Origin: a bacterium | Lineage (GTDB): Bacteria > Pseudomonadota > Alphaproteobacteria > SP197 | Reading direction: 5' to 3' | DNA length: 64,000 nucleotides | Assembly: GCA_028821455.1 (NCBI GenBank) | Contig: JAPPGE010000060.1 | Span: forward strand, 62,001-126,000 | Shown: positions 38,763-47,991 of the stretch, piece after piece | How the letters are laid out: the number at the start of each line of letters is the position of its first letter | Position numbering within the stretch: position 1 is the stretch's first letter | The notes under the pieces: model-generated | Seen by the model: only the letters and a program-made list of their open reading frames with translations | Database searches by the model: none | What the model was told of the DNA's origin: nothing | Translations under genes and position numbers: made by a program

Positions 38763-39584
38763 TCACGTTCTTCCTTCACGAGATGTCTTCCCTGCGGGAC
38801 CGGCGTTCCGACGCCATGCCAGGGCCACCGCGACGGTCAGGAGAATCGAAAACCCGAGTATGAGGGTGACGAGGGCGTTGATCGTCGGGGTGAAGCCAAC
38901 CCGCATCATCGCATAGAGGCGCACCGGCAGGGTGGCGTCCGTTCCGCTGAGAAACAGGGTGATCATGGTCTCGTCGAAGGACAGGGCAAAGGCAAGAAGA
39001 CCGCCGGTCAGGAGCGGCATGCGCAGGTTCGGCAGTATGATGAAGCGAAAGGTCTGCATGCGGGTGGCGCCCAGGTCCAGGGCGGCCTCCACGAGGTTTC
39101 GGCTGAGGGCGTTCAGGCGTGTCAGCACGATGCGGTAGATGATGGCCGAAACGAAGAGAGTGTGGCCGACCGTGATCGTGAAAATTCCACGGCCAACTCC
39201 CGCCTCGCGGAAGTAGATGAGCAGCGAGAGGCCCGTGATGATGGGCGGCAGCAGGAAGGGCAGGAAGATCACGTATTCGAGCAATCGCGCCGAATGCCTG
39301 CCGGGCTGGGACCTGACGAGGATCGCTGCGGATGTCGCGAAGCAGGCCGCCGCCGCCACCGCGAGGCTGCCGACAAGGAGCGAGTTCCACAGAGCCTCGC
39401 CGAGTGCGTCGTTCTCGAAGAGCTTCGCGTACCAGGACAGGGAAAAGGAGTCCCAGTTCACCTTGCCGCGCCGCATTGAGAAGAAGGAAAGAAGAAAGAC
39501 AAGCAGGATCGGCAGATAGAGCGACACGTAGACCAGCACCGCGACCGCAGCGAGAGGAACGTCGATGATCCGGTTGCGCGTCAT
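38763..39584 (-). CDS. ABC transporter permease, PotC-like
   Basis: MTRNRIIDVPLAAVAVLVYVSLYLPILLVFLLSFF; EAALDLGATRMQTFRFIILPNLRMP. Confidence 0.9.
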   Translation of the reverse strand: MTRNRIIDVPLAAVAVLVYVSLYLPILLVFLLSFFSMRRGKVNWDSFSLSWYAKLFENDALGEALWNSLLVGSLAVAAAACFATSAAILVRSQPGRHSARLLEYVIFLPFLLPPIITGLSLLIYFREAGVGRGIFTITVGHTLFVSAIIYRIVLTRLNALSRNLVEAALDLGATRMQTFRFIILPNLRMPLLTGGLLAFALSFDETMITLFLSGTDATLPVRLYAMMRVGFTPTINALVTLILGFSILLTVAVALAWRRNAGPAGKTSREGRT

Positions 39585-40432
39585 GATTGCCAGCGCGGGT
39601 TCGAGAGACGGCGCGCGATGGAGATCACCACCAGCGCGACCACCATGAGCAGGACCGAAAGCGCGGCCCCCAGCGGCCAGTTGAAGGCGAGTCCGAATTG
39701 GCTGAACACCAGCCTTCCGAATGTGAACCCTTCGATCCCGCCCACAAGTTCCGGCGCCAGAAAGTCGCCGCTGGCGAGGACAAAGGTGAACATCGCCCCC
39801 ACAATGGCGCCCGGAAGGCTGAGCGGCAGGATGACCCAGCGGAATGTCTGGATCTCGCTGGCGCCAAGATCGGCCGCAGCCTGCAGGACCTGGGGAGCGA
39901 TGCGCTCCAGCGCCACACAGATCGGCAACACCATGAAGGGCAGGAGAACGATGCTCAGCGTGATCCGCACAGCCATCAGGTTGAAGAGCAGGGCGCTCAC
40001 CGGCTCGTCGGCCACACCGAGCGCAAGCAATGCGCTGTTCAGAAGACCGTTCGTCCCGAGCACACCGCGCATCGCGTAGATCTTGATGATGTAGCTCATC
40101 AGAAGCGGGATCGCGAGAGCAATGACGAGGACGTTCCGCCAGGCGGGCGGGCGTCGCCAGATGAAGTATGCCGTGGCGTAGCCGAGCACGAAGTTGAAGG
40201 CCGAGACTTCGAAGGCCAGCAACATCGTCCGCAGGAATGTGGTCCGATAGGAGGAGTTGGAGACAATGTTGACGAAATTGTCGAATGTCGGCTCGTAGAC
40301 GATGGCGTTGTCGACCACCGGCAGGAAGCCATAGGCGAGGAAACTCGAAAGCGGGACCAGGATGAAGAGGATGCAGATGGCCCAGAGCACGATTGCGCCC
40401 GGCACATACCCGGTCATGGGCTTTCCTGTCAC
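39581..40432 (-). CDS. ABC transporter permease, PotB-like
   Basis: Multi-TM protein; LQAAADLGASEIQTFRWVILPLSLPG EAA loop; start overlaps next gene. Confidence 0.9.
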   Translation of the reverse strand: MTGKPMTGYVPGAIVLWAICILFILVPLSSFLAYGFLPVVDNAIVYEPTFDNFVNIVSNSSYRTTFLRTMLLAFEVSAFNFVLGYATAYFIWRRPPAWRNVLVIALAIPLLMSYIIKIYAMRGVLGTNGLLNSALLALGVADEPVSALLFNLMAVRITLSIVLLPFMVLPICVALERIAPQVLQAAADLGASEIQTFRWVILPLSLPGAIVGAMFTFVLASGDFLAPELVGGIEGFTFGRLVFSQFGLAFNWPLGAALSVLLMVVALVVISIARRLSNPRWQS

Positions 40433-41553
40433 TCCTGTGCCCCCTTGACCAGCGCACAGGCGGCAGCGTCGAAACCGACTTCAAGGCGAGAACCGACTAC
40501 GGGGTGTCGGGCCGAGGGATTGCTGCGCGTCTTCATCGTCAGGACATGACGTGCCTCGGGGTGCTTCAGTTCGGTGATTGTCTCCGAGCCGACGAAGGAG
40601 ACCGAGACCACCTCGCACTCGATCCTGTTGCAGGTATCGTCGGCGGCTGGAACGAGAGCTTCGGGGCGCACGGCCAGCGCAAGCCCTTCGCGTACCTGCG
40701 GCGGAGGACCATCGACCCTCATCGTGCCGAAGGGAGTCGAGACCATTGTCGTGGCCTCCCCGGTGCTCTCGATGCGGCACGGCTCGAGAATGTTGCTCGC
40801 CCCGAAAAACGCGGCAACGAATCGGCTTTGCGGTCGATAGTAGAGATCCCTAGGCGTGCCGATCTGCTCGATGCGTCCGGACCGCATCACGCAGATGCGG
40901 TCAGACACGGTGATGGCTTCGGACTGATCGTGCGTAACGAAAACGAAGGTGATGCCGCTGCGGCGCTGCACGACTTTCAGGAACCTCTGCATCTGGCGCC
41001 GCAACGTCGCATCGAGCGCGGCGAGCGGCTCGTCGAGCAAGATAAGACGCGGTTCGCAGATCATGGCGCGCGCAAGCGCGGTCCTCTGCTGCTGTCCGCC
41101 GCTCAGTTGTGCCGGGTAGCGATCGCCTAGATCCTCAAGTTCGACGATCGCGAGTGCGTCCCTGACCCGCGCGTCCCGCGTCGTGCGGGCAACACCCCGC
41201 ACCCGCAAGCCGAACGCGACGTTTTCCCGCACCGTCATATGGGGGAAGAGCGCATAATCCTGGAAGACGGTGTTGAAGGGACGGCGGTTGATCGGCAGAT
41301 CGGCGATGTCACGTCCGTCGAACTCGATGCGTCCGGCCGTGGGTTGCTGAAACCCGGCAATCGTGCGCAGCAGCGTGGTCTTTCCCGACCCCGAGGGGCC
41401 GAGCACGGTCAGGAACTCGCCGTTCAGGACGTCCAGGTCGAGGGGGCGAATGGCCTCGAAGTCCTGGAAGCGGACACCCAGCCCGCGGATTCGCAGAAGT
41501 GGGGTCCTGTCGCCTGCCACCTCGTGCCTGCTGTCGGCGTCAGGGGCGACCAT
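40429..41553 (-). CDS. ABC transporter ATP-binding protein, PotA family
   Basis: LGPSGSGKTTLLRTIAGFQQPTAG, LSGGQQQRTALARAMICEPRLILLDEPLAALD; alternative start at 41583. Confidence 0.92.
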   Translation of the reverse strand: MVAPDADSRHEVAGDRTPLLRIRGLGVRFQDFEAIRPLDLDVLNGEFLTVLGPSGSGKTTLLRTIAGFQQPTAGRIEFDGRDIADLPINRRPFNTVFQDYALFPHMTVRENVAFGLRVRGVARTTRDARVRDALAIVELEDLGDRYPAQLSGGQQQRTALARAMICEPRLILLDEPLAALDATLRRQMQRFLKVVQRRSGITFVFVTHDQSEAITVSDRICVMRSGRIEQIGTPRDLYYRPQSRFVAAFFGASNILEPCRIESTGEATTMVSTPFGTMRVDGPPPQVREGLALAVRPEALVPAADDTCNRIECEVVSVSFVGSETITELKHPEARHVLTMKTRSNPSARHPVVGSRLEVGFDAAACALVKGAQE

Positions 41554-42733
41554 AGGCGCGCACGGCGTCCCAGTTGATCTCAACCCCGAGACCGGGCCTT
41601 GTGGGAGGCAGAATTTCGCCGTTCTTCAGAACGAGATCCTCCACGGCGAGTTCACGGCGGAGCTTTTCGATGCACAGCTGCGGGGGAAGATACTCGACAA
41701 AGGCGATCCCGGGGGTCGCGAAGGCGAGATGGGCGGTGGCGGACAGCGACACTCCCGTCTTCCAGCAGTGCGGAACCACCGGCAGGTTCCTTTCGGCCGC
41801 CATCTCGCATACCGCACGTGCCTCGCCCACACCACCAACGCGCCCGACGTCCGGCTGGACGACACCAATCCGGCCACGCTCGATCAGGTCTTCGAATTCC
41901 CAGCGGGTCGAGAGCCATTCCCCCGAGGCAATCCGGAAGGGCGCCAGAGCCGCCAGCCTGGCATGCTCGCCGAGAAAATCAGGCCAGAGCGGCGTCTCGA
42001 CAAAGTAGAGGTCGAACTCTTCCCAGTCGCGCAGGACCGACCATGCCGTCTCGGCATCACGCCACAGGTACTGGACGTCCACCATCAGCGTCATGTCCGG
42101 CCCGAGTGTCCGGCGCACCGCCGCCACGACCTCCGTGTGGCGATCGTAGCTCTCGTTCATGCCGTCGTGCGCATAGGGGCCGGCCATGGTGCATTCGGCC
42201 TTGACGGCCTTGAAACCGAGTTTCTTCGCGTTCTCGGCCGATTCGCAGAGCGCATCCCGGTAGGCCTCGAAGCTGCTGCCGGCCGGTTGCAGGGATGCAT
42301 AGGGAACAAGCGGGGTCGGACGAAGTTCACCGAGGAGCTTCCACAAAGGCTCACCCGCAATCTTTCCGGCGAGATCCTGGAGTGCCATCTCGACAGCACC
42401 AAGGGCGTGGATTACTGCGCCACGGCGTCCGTTCATCGCCGTCATCGTGTAGACGTGACTCCAGAGCGCCTCGATATCGCGAGGGTCCTTACCCTTCAGC
42501 AATTCTGTCATGCCGAGACCCATGGTGTGTGTGCCGGAAGCCTCGATGCAAGCACGCCCGATCCACGGATTGAGATCGCTCTCGCCGTAACCCTCGAGGC
42601 CCTCGTCAGTGCTGACGACGATGAGCAAGCTGTCCTGGGCCGAGGAAGTCAGACCCGGATCGACGTCGTCGGCGACCAGGACGTGACACGCGATGTCGGT
42701 AATCTTCACCAGCAGTACCCCCCTTGCCGACAT
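41540..42733 (-). CDS. Mandelate racemase/muconate lactonizing enzyme (enolase superfamily) protein
   Basis: Metal-ligand order VDVQ / FVETPL / ASGEW, then QPDVGRVGGVGEA and VPHCWKTG (Asp-His dyad of the MR subgroup). Confidence 0.88.
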   Translation of the reverse strand: MSARGVLLVKITDIACHVLVADDVDPGLTSSAQDSLLIVVSTDEGLEGYGESDLNPWIGRACIEASGTHTMGLGMTELLKGKDPRDIEALWSHVYTMTAMNGRRGAVIHALGAVEMALQDLAGKIAGEPLWKLLGELRPTPLVPYASLQPAGSSFEAYRDALCESAENAKKLGFKAVKAECTMAGPYAHDGMNESYDRHTEVVAAVRRTLGPDMTLMVDVQYLWRDAETAWSVLRDWEEFDLYFVETPLWPDFLGEHARLAALAPFRIASGEWLSTRWEFEDLIERGRIGVVQPDVGRVGGVGEARAVCEMAAERNLPVVPHCWKTGVSLSATAHLAFATPGIAFVEYLPPQLCIEKLRRELAVEDLVLKNGEILPPTRPGLGVEINWDAVRAYGRP

Positions 42734-42892
42734 GCAAGTCACACGGACGGCAACCGGAATTCCGGGTGCCGTGACAACCCTGGACAGGTTACGCGATTGC
42801 GGGCCCGCCGGCCGCAAGACTCGGATTAACAGGCCCGGGCGCTACGACAAGGTGACGGGCATCCCTCGCAGCATACCCGCCACCCCCTTCTG

Positions 42893-43897
42893 TTACTGCG
42901 CGGCCTTCACCTCGTTCCAGACACTTACCCGGCGGTCGAAATCCTCAACCGGGCGGAGCCACACCAGCTTGTCGGCGTAATCGAGTCCGGGACTTTCGTT
43001 GGTCGTGTTCCCGTATCCGTTCTTTGCGGTCATGGCCGGGCCCGTCTCGCCGTTGAGATAGTGATTGACCCACTGATGGGCGCACTCGGAATCCTGCACG
43101 CCCTTGGAGAGAGCCCACGTGTCGAGCCAGCCGATGCCACCCTCGTCCGGAATGGAGTACACCACGTCGTAGCCGCGATTGGCGAGTGCGACGGTCTGGA
43201 ACTCGCCCATCGAGAACATCAGCGTTGCTTCGCTGGAATCCCACATGTTCACGCCTTCCTCGAATCCGGCGTAGTAGCTGATGAGGTATTGCTTCTGCTC
43301 GATCAGCTTCATCTTGACGGATTCGAAGTCGGCATCACTGAGATTGAATGGATCCGCGAGTCCAAGAACGATTGCCGCGTTGGTCACGTTGTTGTTGGCA
43401 TCGTCGAGCGCGAGCACGTGTCCCGCGTTCTCGGGGCTCCACAGGGCTTCCCAGGAACTGACCCCGTCCGGAAACGCTTCCTTGTCGTAAATGAGACCGA
43501 GCGAACCCCAGGCGATCGGGACTCCGTAGGTTTCGCCTCCACTCATGACTTCCGCCACCGCGCTGAACGCGGGAAGCAGGTTCGAGGTGTTGGGAATCTG
43601 CGACATGTCGAAGGGAATGATCAGACCCTGGTCGAGGTAGCGCTCGACGATCGAGGTATCGATCGAGACAAGGTCGTAGTCGGCGCCATCACTTCCCACC
43701 ATCTTGGCGAACATTTCGTCCACCGACCCGGTGTAAGCCACGTTTACCTCGCAGCCCGTGGCCGCGGTGAAGGGCTCCACCCATTCCGGTTCTGAATAGC
43801 CTTCGAAGCTGAAGAGCCGGACTTCCTGTGCCGAAGCCTGTGTGCCCGCGGCCAGAATGAGCGCCGCCGCCAGTTTCCATTCAAGCGATCGAAACAT
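42893..43897 (-). CDS. Extracellular solute-binding protein, PotD-like
   Basis: Signal MFRSLEWKLAAALILAAGTQASAQEVRLFSFEGYSEPEWVEPFTAATGCEVNVAYTGSVDEMFAKM. Confidence 0.88.
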   Translation of the reverse strand: MFRSLEWKLAAALILAAGTQASAQEVRLFSFEGYSEPEWVEPFTAATGCEVNVAYTGSVDEMFAKMVGSDGADYDLVSIDTSIVERYLDQGLIIPFDMSQIPNTSNLLPAFSAVAEVMSGGETYGVPIAWGSLGLIYDKEAFPDGVSSWEALWSPENAGHVLALDDANNNVTNAAIVLGLADPFNLSDADFESVKMKLIEQKQYLISYYAGFEEGVNMWDSSEATLMFSMGEFQTVALANRGYDVVYSIPDEGGIGWLDTWALSKGVQDSECAHQWVNHYLNGETGPAMTAKNGYGNTTNESPGLDYADKLVWLRPVEDFDRRVSVWNEVKAAQ

Positions 43898-44612
43898 GGT
43901 TCATCTCCCAATTATCCGTTTCGTTTTGGTCCTCCGGCCGGTCTTGCGAAGACGACCACCAGCCGGCGATGTGTTCGCGCAGCACCGATGCCAGATCCGA
44001 GGGATCACCCACGGCCAGAAAACGGCGAAGTTGCTCGTGCTGCACGACGACGGCGTCGAGGTCCGGATGGCTGCGGATCTCGAGTCCGAAGATGATGAGA
44101 ACCTGGCGCGAGATGCCTTCCCAGATGCCAAGTCCCAGTGAGTGTCCTGCTACCGAAAGGGCGGCCCGGTGAAACTCGACATCGGCGCGCTGGACCTGCT
44201 CGACATGTCCATCGGCAGCGCCCTTGCGCATCACGTCCAGGGCCTTGTCGATCTCCGCGAAACGGGAGGGATCGGCGCGCAACCGGGGTATCGTCCCTGC
44301 AAGCAGCAACGTCTCTAGCGCGATGCGCACACTGCACACCTCCCGGATCTGGCGATCATCGAAGGCAGCGACCTTCCAGCCTCGACCCGGAGAGGAGTTC
44401 ACGATCCCCTGCAACCAGAGTTCGCGCATGGCCTCGCGGATCGGAACACGGCTCACGCCGAACTCCGCGGCGAGACTCTCCTCGACGAAACGGTGACCGG
44501 GCGGAAACGCCCCGATGGCGATCGCAACGATGAGCCGGTCGATGACCTCGTCGGTAACCAGGCGTCTGCGAATCGGCGTGATCGGAGCCAGCCCCTGACC
44601 TCCCGCTTGCAT
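43881..44612 (-). CDS. GntR-family (FadR/FCD) transcriptional regulator
   Basis: RRRLVTDEVIDRLIVAIAIGAFPPGHRFVEESLAAEFGVSRVPIREAMRELWLQGIVNSSPGRGWKV wHTH. Confidence 0.88.
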   Translation of the reverse strand: MQAGGQGLAPITPIRRRLVTDEVIDRLIVAIAIGAFPPGHRFVEESLAAEFGVSRVPIREAMRELWLQGIVNSSPGRGWKVAAFDDRQIREVCSVRIALETLLLAGTIPRLRADPSRFAEIDKALDVMRKGAADGHVEQVQRADVEFHRAALSVAGHSLGLGIWEGISRQVLIIFGLEIRSHPDLDAVVVQHEQLRRFLAVGDPSDLASVLREHIAGWWSSSQDRPEDQNETDNWEMNHVSIA

Positions 44613-44637
44613 ACTGTCATGCTATAAGACTGTATGC
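44609..44637. promoter_or_regulatory. Inverted repeat GCATAC-N17-GTATGC spanning the gntR start; candidate autoregulatory operator
   Basis: GCATAC 44609-44614, GTATGC 44632-44637, in the divergent region between gntR and the SMP-30 gene. Confidence 0.45.
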
Positions 44638-44683
44638 GACAGGTAAAGCAAGATGGACGACCTTCATAGGGAAGGGGTTGAGA

Positions 44684-45583
44684 ATGCCGTTCGGGATCAT
44701 CCGCCACGTTGCTGCCGCGGCCCATCTGGGAGAGGCGCCGCTGTGGCTTCCGACGTCCGGCGTGTTCCTGTGGCTCGATCTTTACGGCCGCGAGGTGCAC
44801 CGCTTCGACCCGCAAACCGGAAGCGACCGGGTGATCGCGAGCGGCTATGCCGAGAACCTCGCGTGCCTAGTGCGCCTGAACGACGGGTTCGTGCTGCTTG
44901 TGACGGCGACGCGATTCATGCGCCTCGACCCCTCAAGCGGTGGCACTACTCCTCTGCCGGCGCCGCTCCGGCCCGCCGCAGGCACCTGCTTCAATGACGG
45001 CAAGGTCGCGCCCGACGGGGCCCTCTGGCTCGGGATTTCGGATGTCGAGGAGGTCGAGCCGACCGGTTCGCTTCACCGCGTGAGCGCCTCTGGTGTCGAG
45101 TGCATTGACCGGGGCTTTGTCGTCGCGAACGGGCCGGCGTTCTCTCCGGATGGCAGGGGCGCGTACTTCGCCGATACCGTGAGCGGCCGCATCCTCCGCT
45201 ACGCTCTCGACACCGAAGGCCGGCCCGTCGGGCGCACACTGTTCGCGGCTGTCCCGGCCGACAGGGGCATGCCCGACGGCATGACCACTGACCGCGACGG
45301 ACGCCTCTACAGCGCCCATTGGCAGGGCAACTGCATCAGCGTCCATGACGCCGGCGGCACGACGGTGGAGACGATCGCGCTTCCGGCCGCCAACATCACA
45401 TCCTGTGCCTTCGGAGGCGACGACGGCTCGCTGCTCCTTGCGACCAGTGCGGCCCGGGACGATGACGGCGGTCCCAGGTCGCCGCACGGCGATGCGTTCG
45501 TGCTCCGTGACCAGTCCAGGGGAACGCCGGAACCTGAGTTCGATCCGGCCTGGCTCGGAAGGGAACGCCCTTCGGGGCCTTGA
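44684..45583 (+). CDS. SMP-30/gluconolactonase-family protein
   Basis: LGEAPLWLPTSGVFLWLDLYGREVHRFDP, FNDGKVAPDGALWLGI, ANGPAFSPDGRGAYFADT, PDGMTTDRDGRLYSAHWQG. Confidence 0.88.
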   Translation: MPFGIIRHVAAAAHLGEAPLWLPTSGVFLWLDLYGREVHRFDPQTGSDRVIASGYAENLACLVRLNDGFVLLVTATRFMRLDPSSGGTTPLPAPLRPAAGTCFNDGKVAPDGALWLGISDVEEVEPTGSLHRVSASGVECIDRGFVVANGPAFSPDGRGAYFADTVSGRILRYALDTEGRPVGRTLFAAVPADRGMPDGMTTDRDGRLYSAHWQGNCISVHDAGGTTVETIALPAANITSCAFGGDDGSLLLATSAARDDDGGPRSPHGDAFVLRDQSRGTPEPEFDPAWLGRERPSGP

Positions 45584-45615
45584 GTTCGCCTGCCTTGCGC
45601 AGCACCTGGCACCGG

Positions 45616-46683
45616 TCAACGATCACGATGCGTGTAGGCCCGGGTCAGGCGGTCCTTGAGGTCAGAGACGAAACCGGTCGTCAGGACGGCATCATGGGCT
45701 ATGGAATGCCAGAGTCCGACCTGGTTGACATAGGACCGCATCGTCATCAGGCCCTCCTCGAGCTGGTCCCACGTCAAGCCCATCGCCTCGGGGCGAATGT
45801 CGAGACCGATGCCCGAGATTGTATCGAGCATCTCCTCGGCTCGGTCACCGTGCAGCATCGAGCCGACGATGACGCCGAGGCACACGGGCTGGCCGTGGAG
45901 GAACTTTTTCCCTGTCAGTTTCTCCAGTGTGTAGAAGAGGAAGTGGTCGGTTCCCTCGATGTGGCGGGGGCACCACCCCGACCCGTGATAGCTCGTGCCC
46001 CATTTGAGGCCGTCGGCCAGTGCGTCGATGCCGCGGTCGTTCATGGCGCGGATGTTGTCGACGTTCTCGACGACCGTCCTGACCTTCGCCAGGGACTGCC
46101 TCGCCAGATTCCCGTCGAACCGCCACTTTTCCTCGATCTTCCCTTCCCTCTCGGCGTAGCGCCAGTCCAGAACCCCGGTGTGAAAACAGAGGATGTCGCC
46201 GATTCCCGACCAGTTCAGCGCCGGTGGGCAGCCGGCAAGAACGTCGTAGTCGATGTAGATGGCCTGCGGCACGGCCCAGCCGCGATAGACGACCCGCCCG
46301 TCGAGCCGGACTCCCGAGCGCTGGCCGTAGACGGCATTCACCGAAAGGGCCGTCGGCGCCTGGAAGAGCGGCAGGTTCAGGCGCCACGAGAAGTACTTCG
46401 CGACGTCCAGCGCCTGGCCTCCGCCAAGCCCGACGATGGCGCGCACTTCGCCGAGGCTCGCGGCCTCGCGGTCGAGGTCGGCCTGTTCGATCGACCCGCA
46501 GAAGTAGGGCCTGCAGTCGGCGCCGGCAAAATGACGGGAGAAGAGCGGCCAGAGGTCGTCCATCGTGACCACGAGGAAGGGTGGATTGACGAAATGGCGA
46601 AACTCGTCCAGCAAGCCGCGACCGAACACGGTCGGAAAGCCGTAGGCAAGATCCCGGGCGTGATCGTGAGGCAAATTGGTCAT
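45616..46683 (-). CDS. Iron-containing alcohol dehydrogenase / sn-glycerol-1-phosphate dehydrogenase-like (paralog B)
   Basis: VGLGGGQALDVAKYFSW, GDILCFHTGVLDW, HIEGTDHFLFYTLE, HGQPVCLGVIVGSM (D/H/H metal ligand pattern). Confidence 0.82.
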   Translation of the reverse strand: MTNLPHDHARDLAYGFPTVFGRGLLDEFRHFVNPPFLVVTMDDLWPLFSRHFAGADCRPYFCGSIEQADLDREAASLGEVRAIVGLGGGQALDVAKYFSWRLNLPLFQAPTALSVNAVYGQRSGVRLDGRVVYRGWAVPQAIYIDYDVLAGCPPALNWSGIGDILCFHTGVLDWRYAEREGKIEEKWRFDGNLARQSLAKVRTVVENVDNIRAMNDRGIDALADGLKWGTSYHGSGWCPRHIEGTDHFLFYTLEKLTGKKFLHGQPVCLGVIVGSMLHGDRAEEMLDTISGIGLDIRPEAMGLTWDQLEEGLMTMRSYVNQVGLWHSIAHDAVLTTGFVSDLKDRLTRAYTHRDR

Positions 46684-46779
46684 CTCCCGTGCCGGAGGTC
46701 AGAGGGTGCCGCGGCGTCTCCGCCAAAGAAGGACAAACAGCCGCCCCGTTCGCCGGCACCGTTCAAGGGTCTGTCCGTG

Positions 46780-47991
46780 TTACGGGTCTGCATCTCGGTT
46801 CCCCGACCAGCCCAGGATCGCCGCCTCACGGCTGCGCTTGACATCGCTCCAGCCCTGGCGGCAGCCATCGCCCCGTGTCCGGAAGCGGTCGGCTTCCTCC
46901 CGGATTGCGGCGGCCACCAGAGCGGCTTCCGTGTCGGTCAGATTGCAGGGGTCGAGATAGAGTTCCTGTCGCTCGACGAGATCGTCGCGCACCACGATGC
47001 TGGGGGTCCTCCCGGCAAGCCGGGCGGCCAGTTCCCAGGCATGGAAACCCGCGGTCCGGGGCGCGATGGTAATGCGGACCCGGGTAATCGGGTTGCCGGT
47101 CCAGTCGGCATGGCTGGCGATGCGGACGCCAGGCATGTCAGCGAGTTCGCGCATCCAGAAGGCGACGCGTGCCTCCTCGGTCTTCCGGGCGGCTTCATGA
47201 TCGCGTTTCTCCCACAGTTCGAGTGCCGCCATGGCGCCAACGACGCTCTCCTTGCCCGCTTTCATCGTCCGCCCGATTCCACGGTGCTGAAGATAGGTGG
47301 CGCGGATGAGATCGGAGCTTCCGGCCACGATTGCGCTGGTGACTCCCGACAGGAACTTGTGGCCGGAATGGATCACCGCGGCTGCACCGAGTTCGATGGG
47401 CCGGGTCAGGTCGTACTCGGCGGCCATGTCGACGATCACCGGCACGCGATGGTCGCGGCACAGGTCGATGAAGACATCCATGGGAAGTTCGTTTTCGCGC
47501 ACGGTATGGTGCGAAACGACGTACATGGCCGCCGCCGCCCCCCCTGCCAGAGCGTCGGCCAGGTGCCAGGTTTCGCAGGCTGCAGCGGTGCCTACGGGAA
47601 CGACCTCGGCTCCGGCAAGGCGGATCGCCTGATCGATCGGCGCTCCATAGTTCACCATGTGTCCCATGGGCAACAGGACACGCCGCTCGCCGGCCACGCA
47701 AGGCAGAGCCTCGATCCTTGCAAGGTCTGCGCCGGTGAGGCACGCGGCGACCGTTTGCGTCATGGCTGCCGCGGAGCACGAAGCGATGCACCCCGCCTCG
47801 GCCCCGGTCACGCGTGCGATGACGGCGCCTGCGCGTGACTGCAGTTCGTCCATGTCGACGAAGGACGTGAGGATCCGGTCGACGCACGCACGCACGTCCG
47901 GGCGAACCCTCGAAGCGCCGATGCGCGTCATCGTCCCGGAGACGTTGATGACCGGAGTGAGCTGCCATCGGGTGAAGGGGTCGTCTGTCAT
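46780..47991 (-). CDS. SelA-like / D-glucosaminate-6-phosphate ammonia-lyase-like PLP-dependent enzyme
   Basis: INVSGTMTRIGASRV, CIASCSAAAMTQTVAACLTG, VIVDMAAEYDL, AAVIHSGHKFLSGVTSAIVAG (PLP Lys). Confidence 0.8.
   Translation of the reverse strand: MTDDPFTRWQLTPVINVSGTMTRIGASRVRPDVRACVDRILTSFVDMDELQSRAGAVIARVTGAEAGCIASCSAAAMTQTVAACLTGADLARIEALPCVAGERRVLLPMGHMVNYGAPIDQAIRLAGAEVVPVGTAAACETWHLADALAGGAAAAMYVVSHHTVRENELPMDVFIDLCRDHRVPVIVDMAAEYDLTRPIELGAAAVIHSGHKFLSGVTSAIVAGSSDLIRATYLQHRGIGRTMKAGKESVVGAMAALELWEKRDHEAARKTEEARVAFWMRELADMPGVRIASHADWTGNPITRVRITIAPRTAGFHAWELAARLAGRTPSIVVRDDLVERQELYLDPCNLTDTEAALVAAAIREEADRFRTRGDGCRQGWSDVKRSREAAILGWSGNRDADP

Noticed and set aside
45580-47838. 752-aa plus-strand ORF spanning the dehydrogenase B and SelA-like genes
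   Set aside because: Antisense to two well-supported genes and runs through their intergenic gap; third-position GC artefact.
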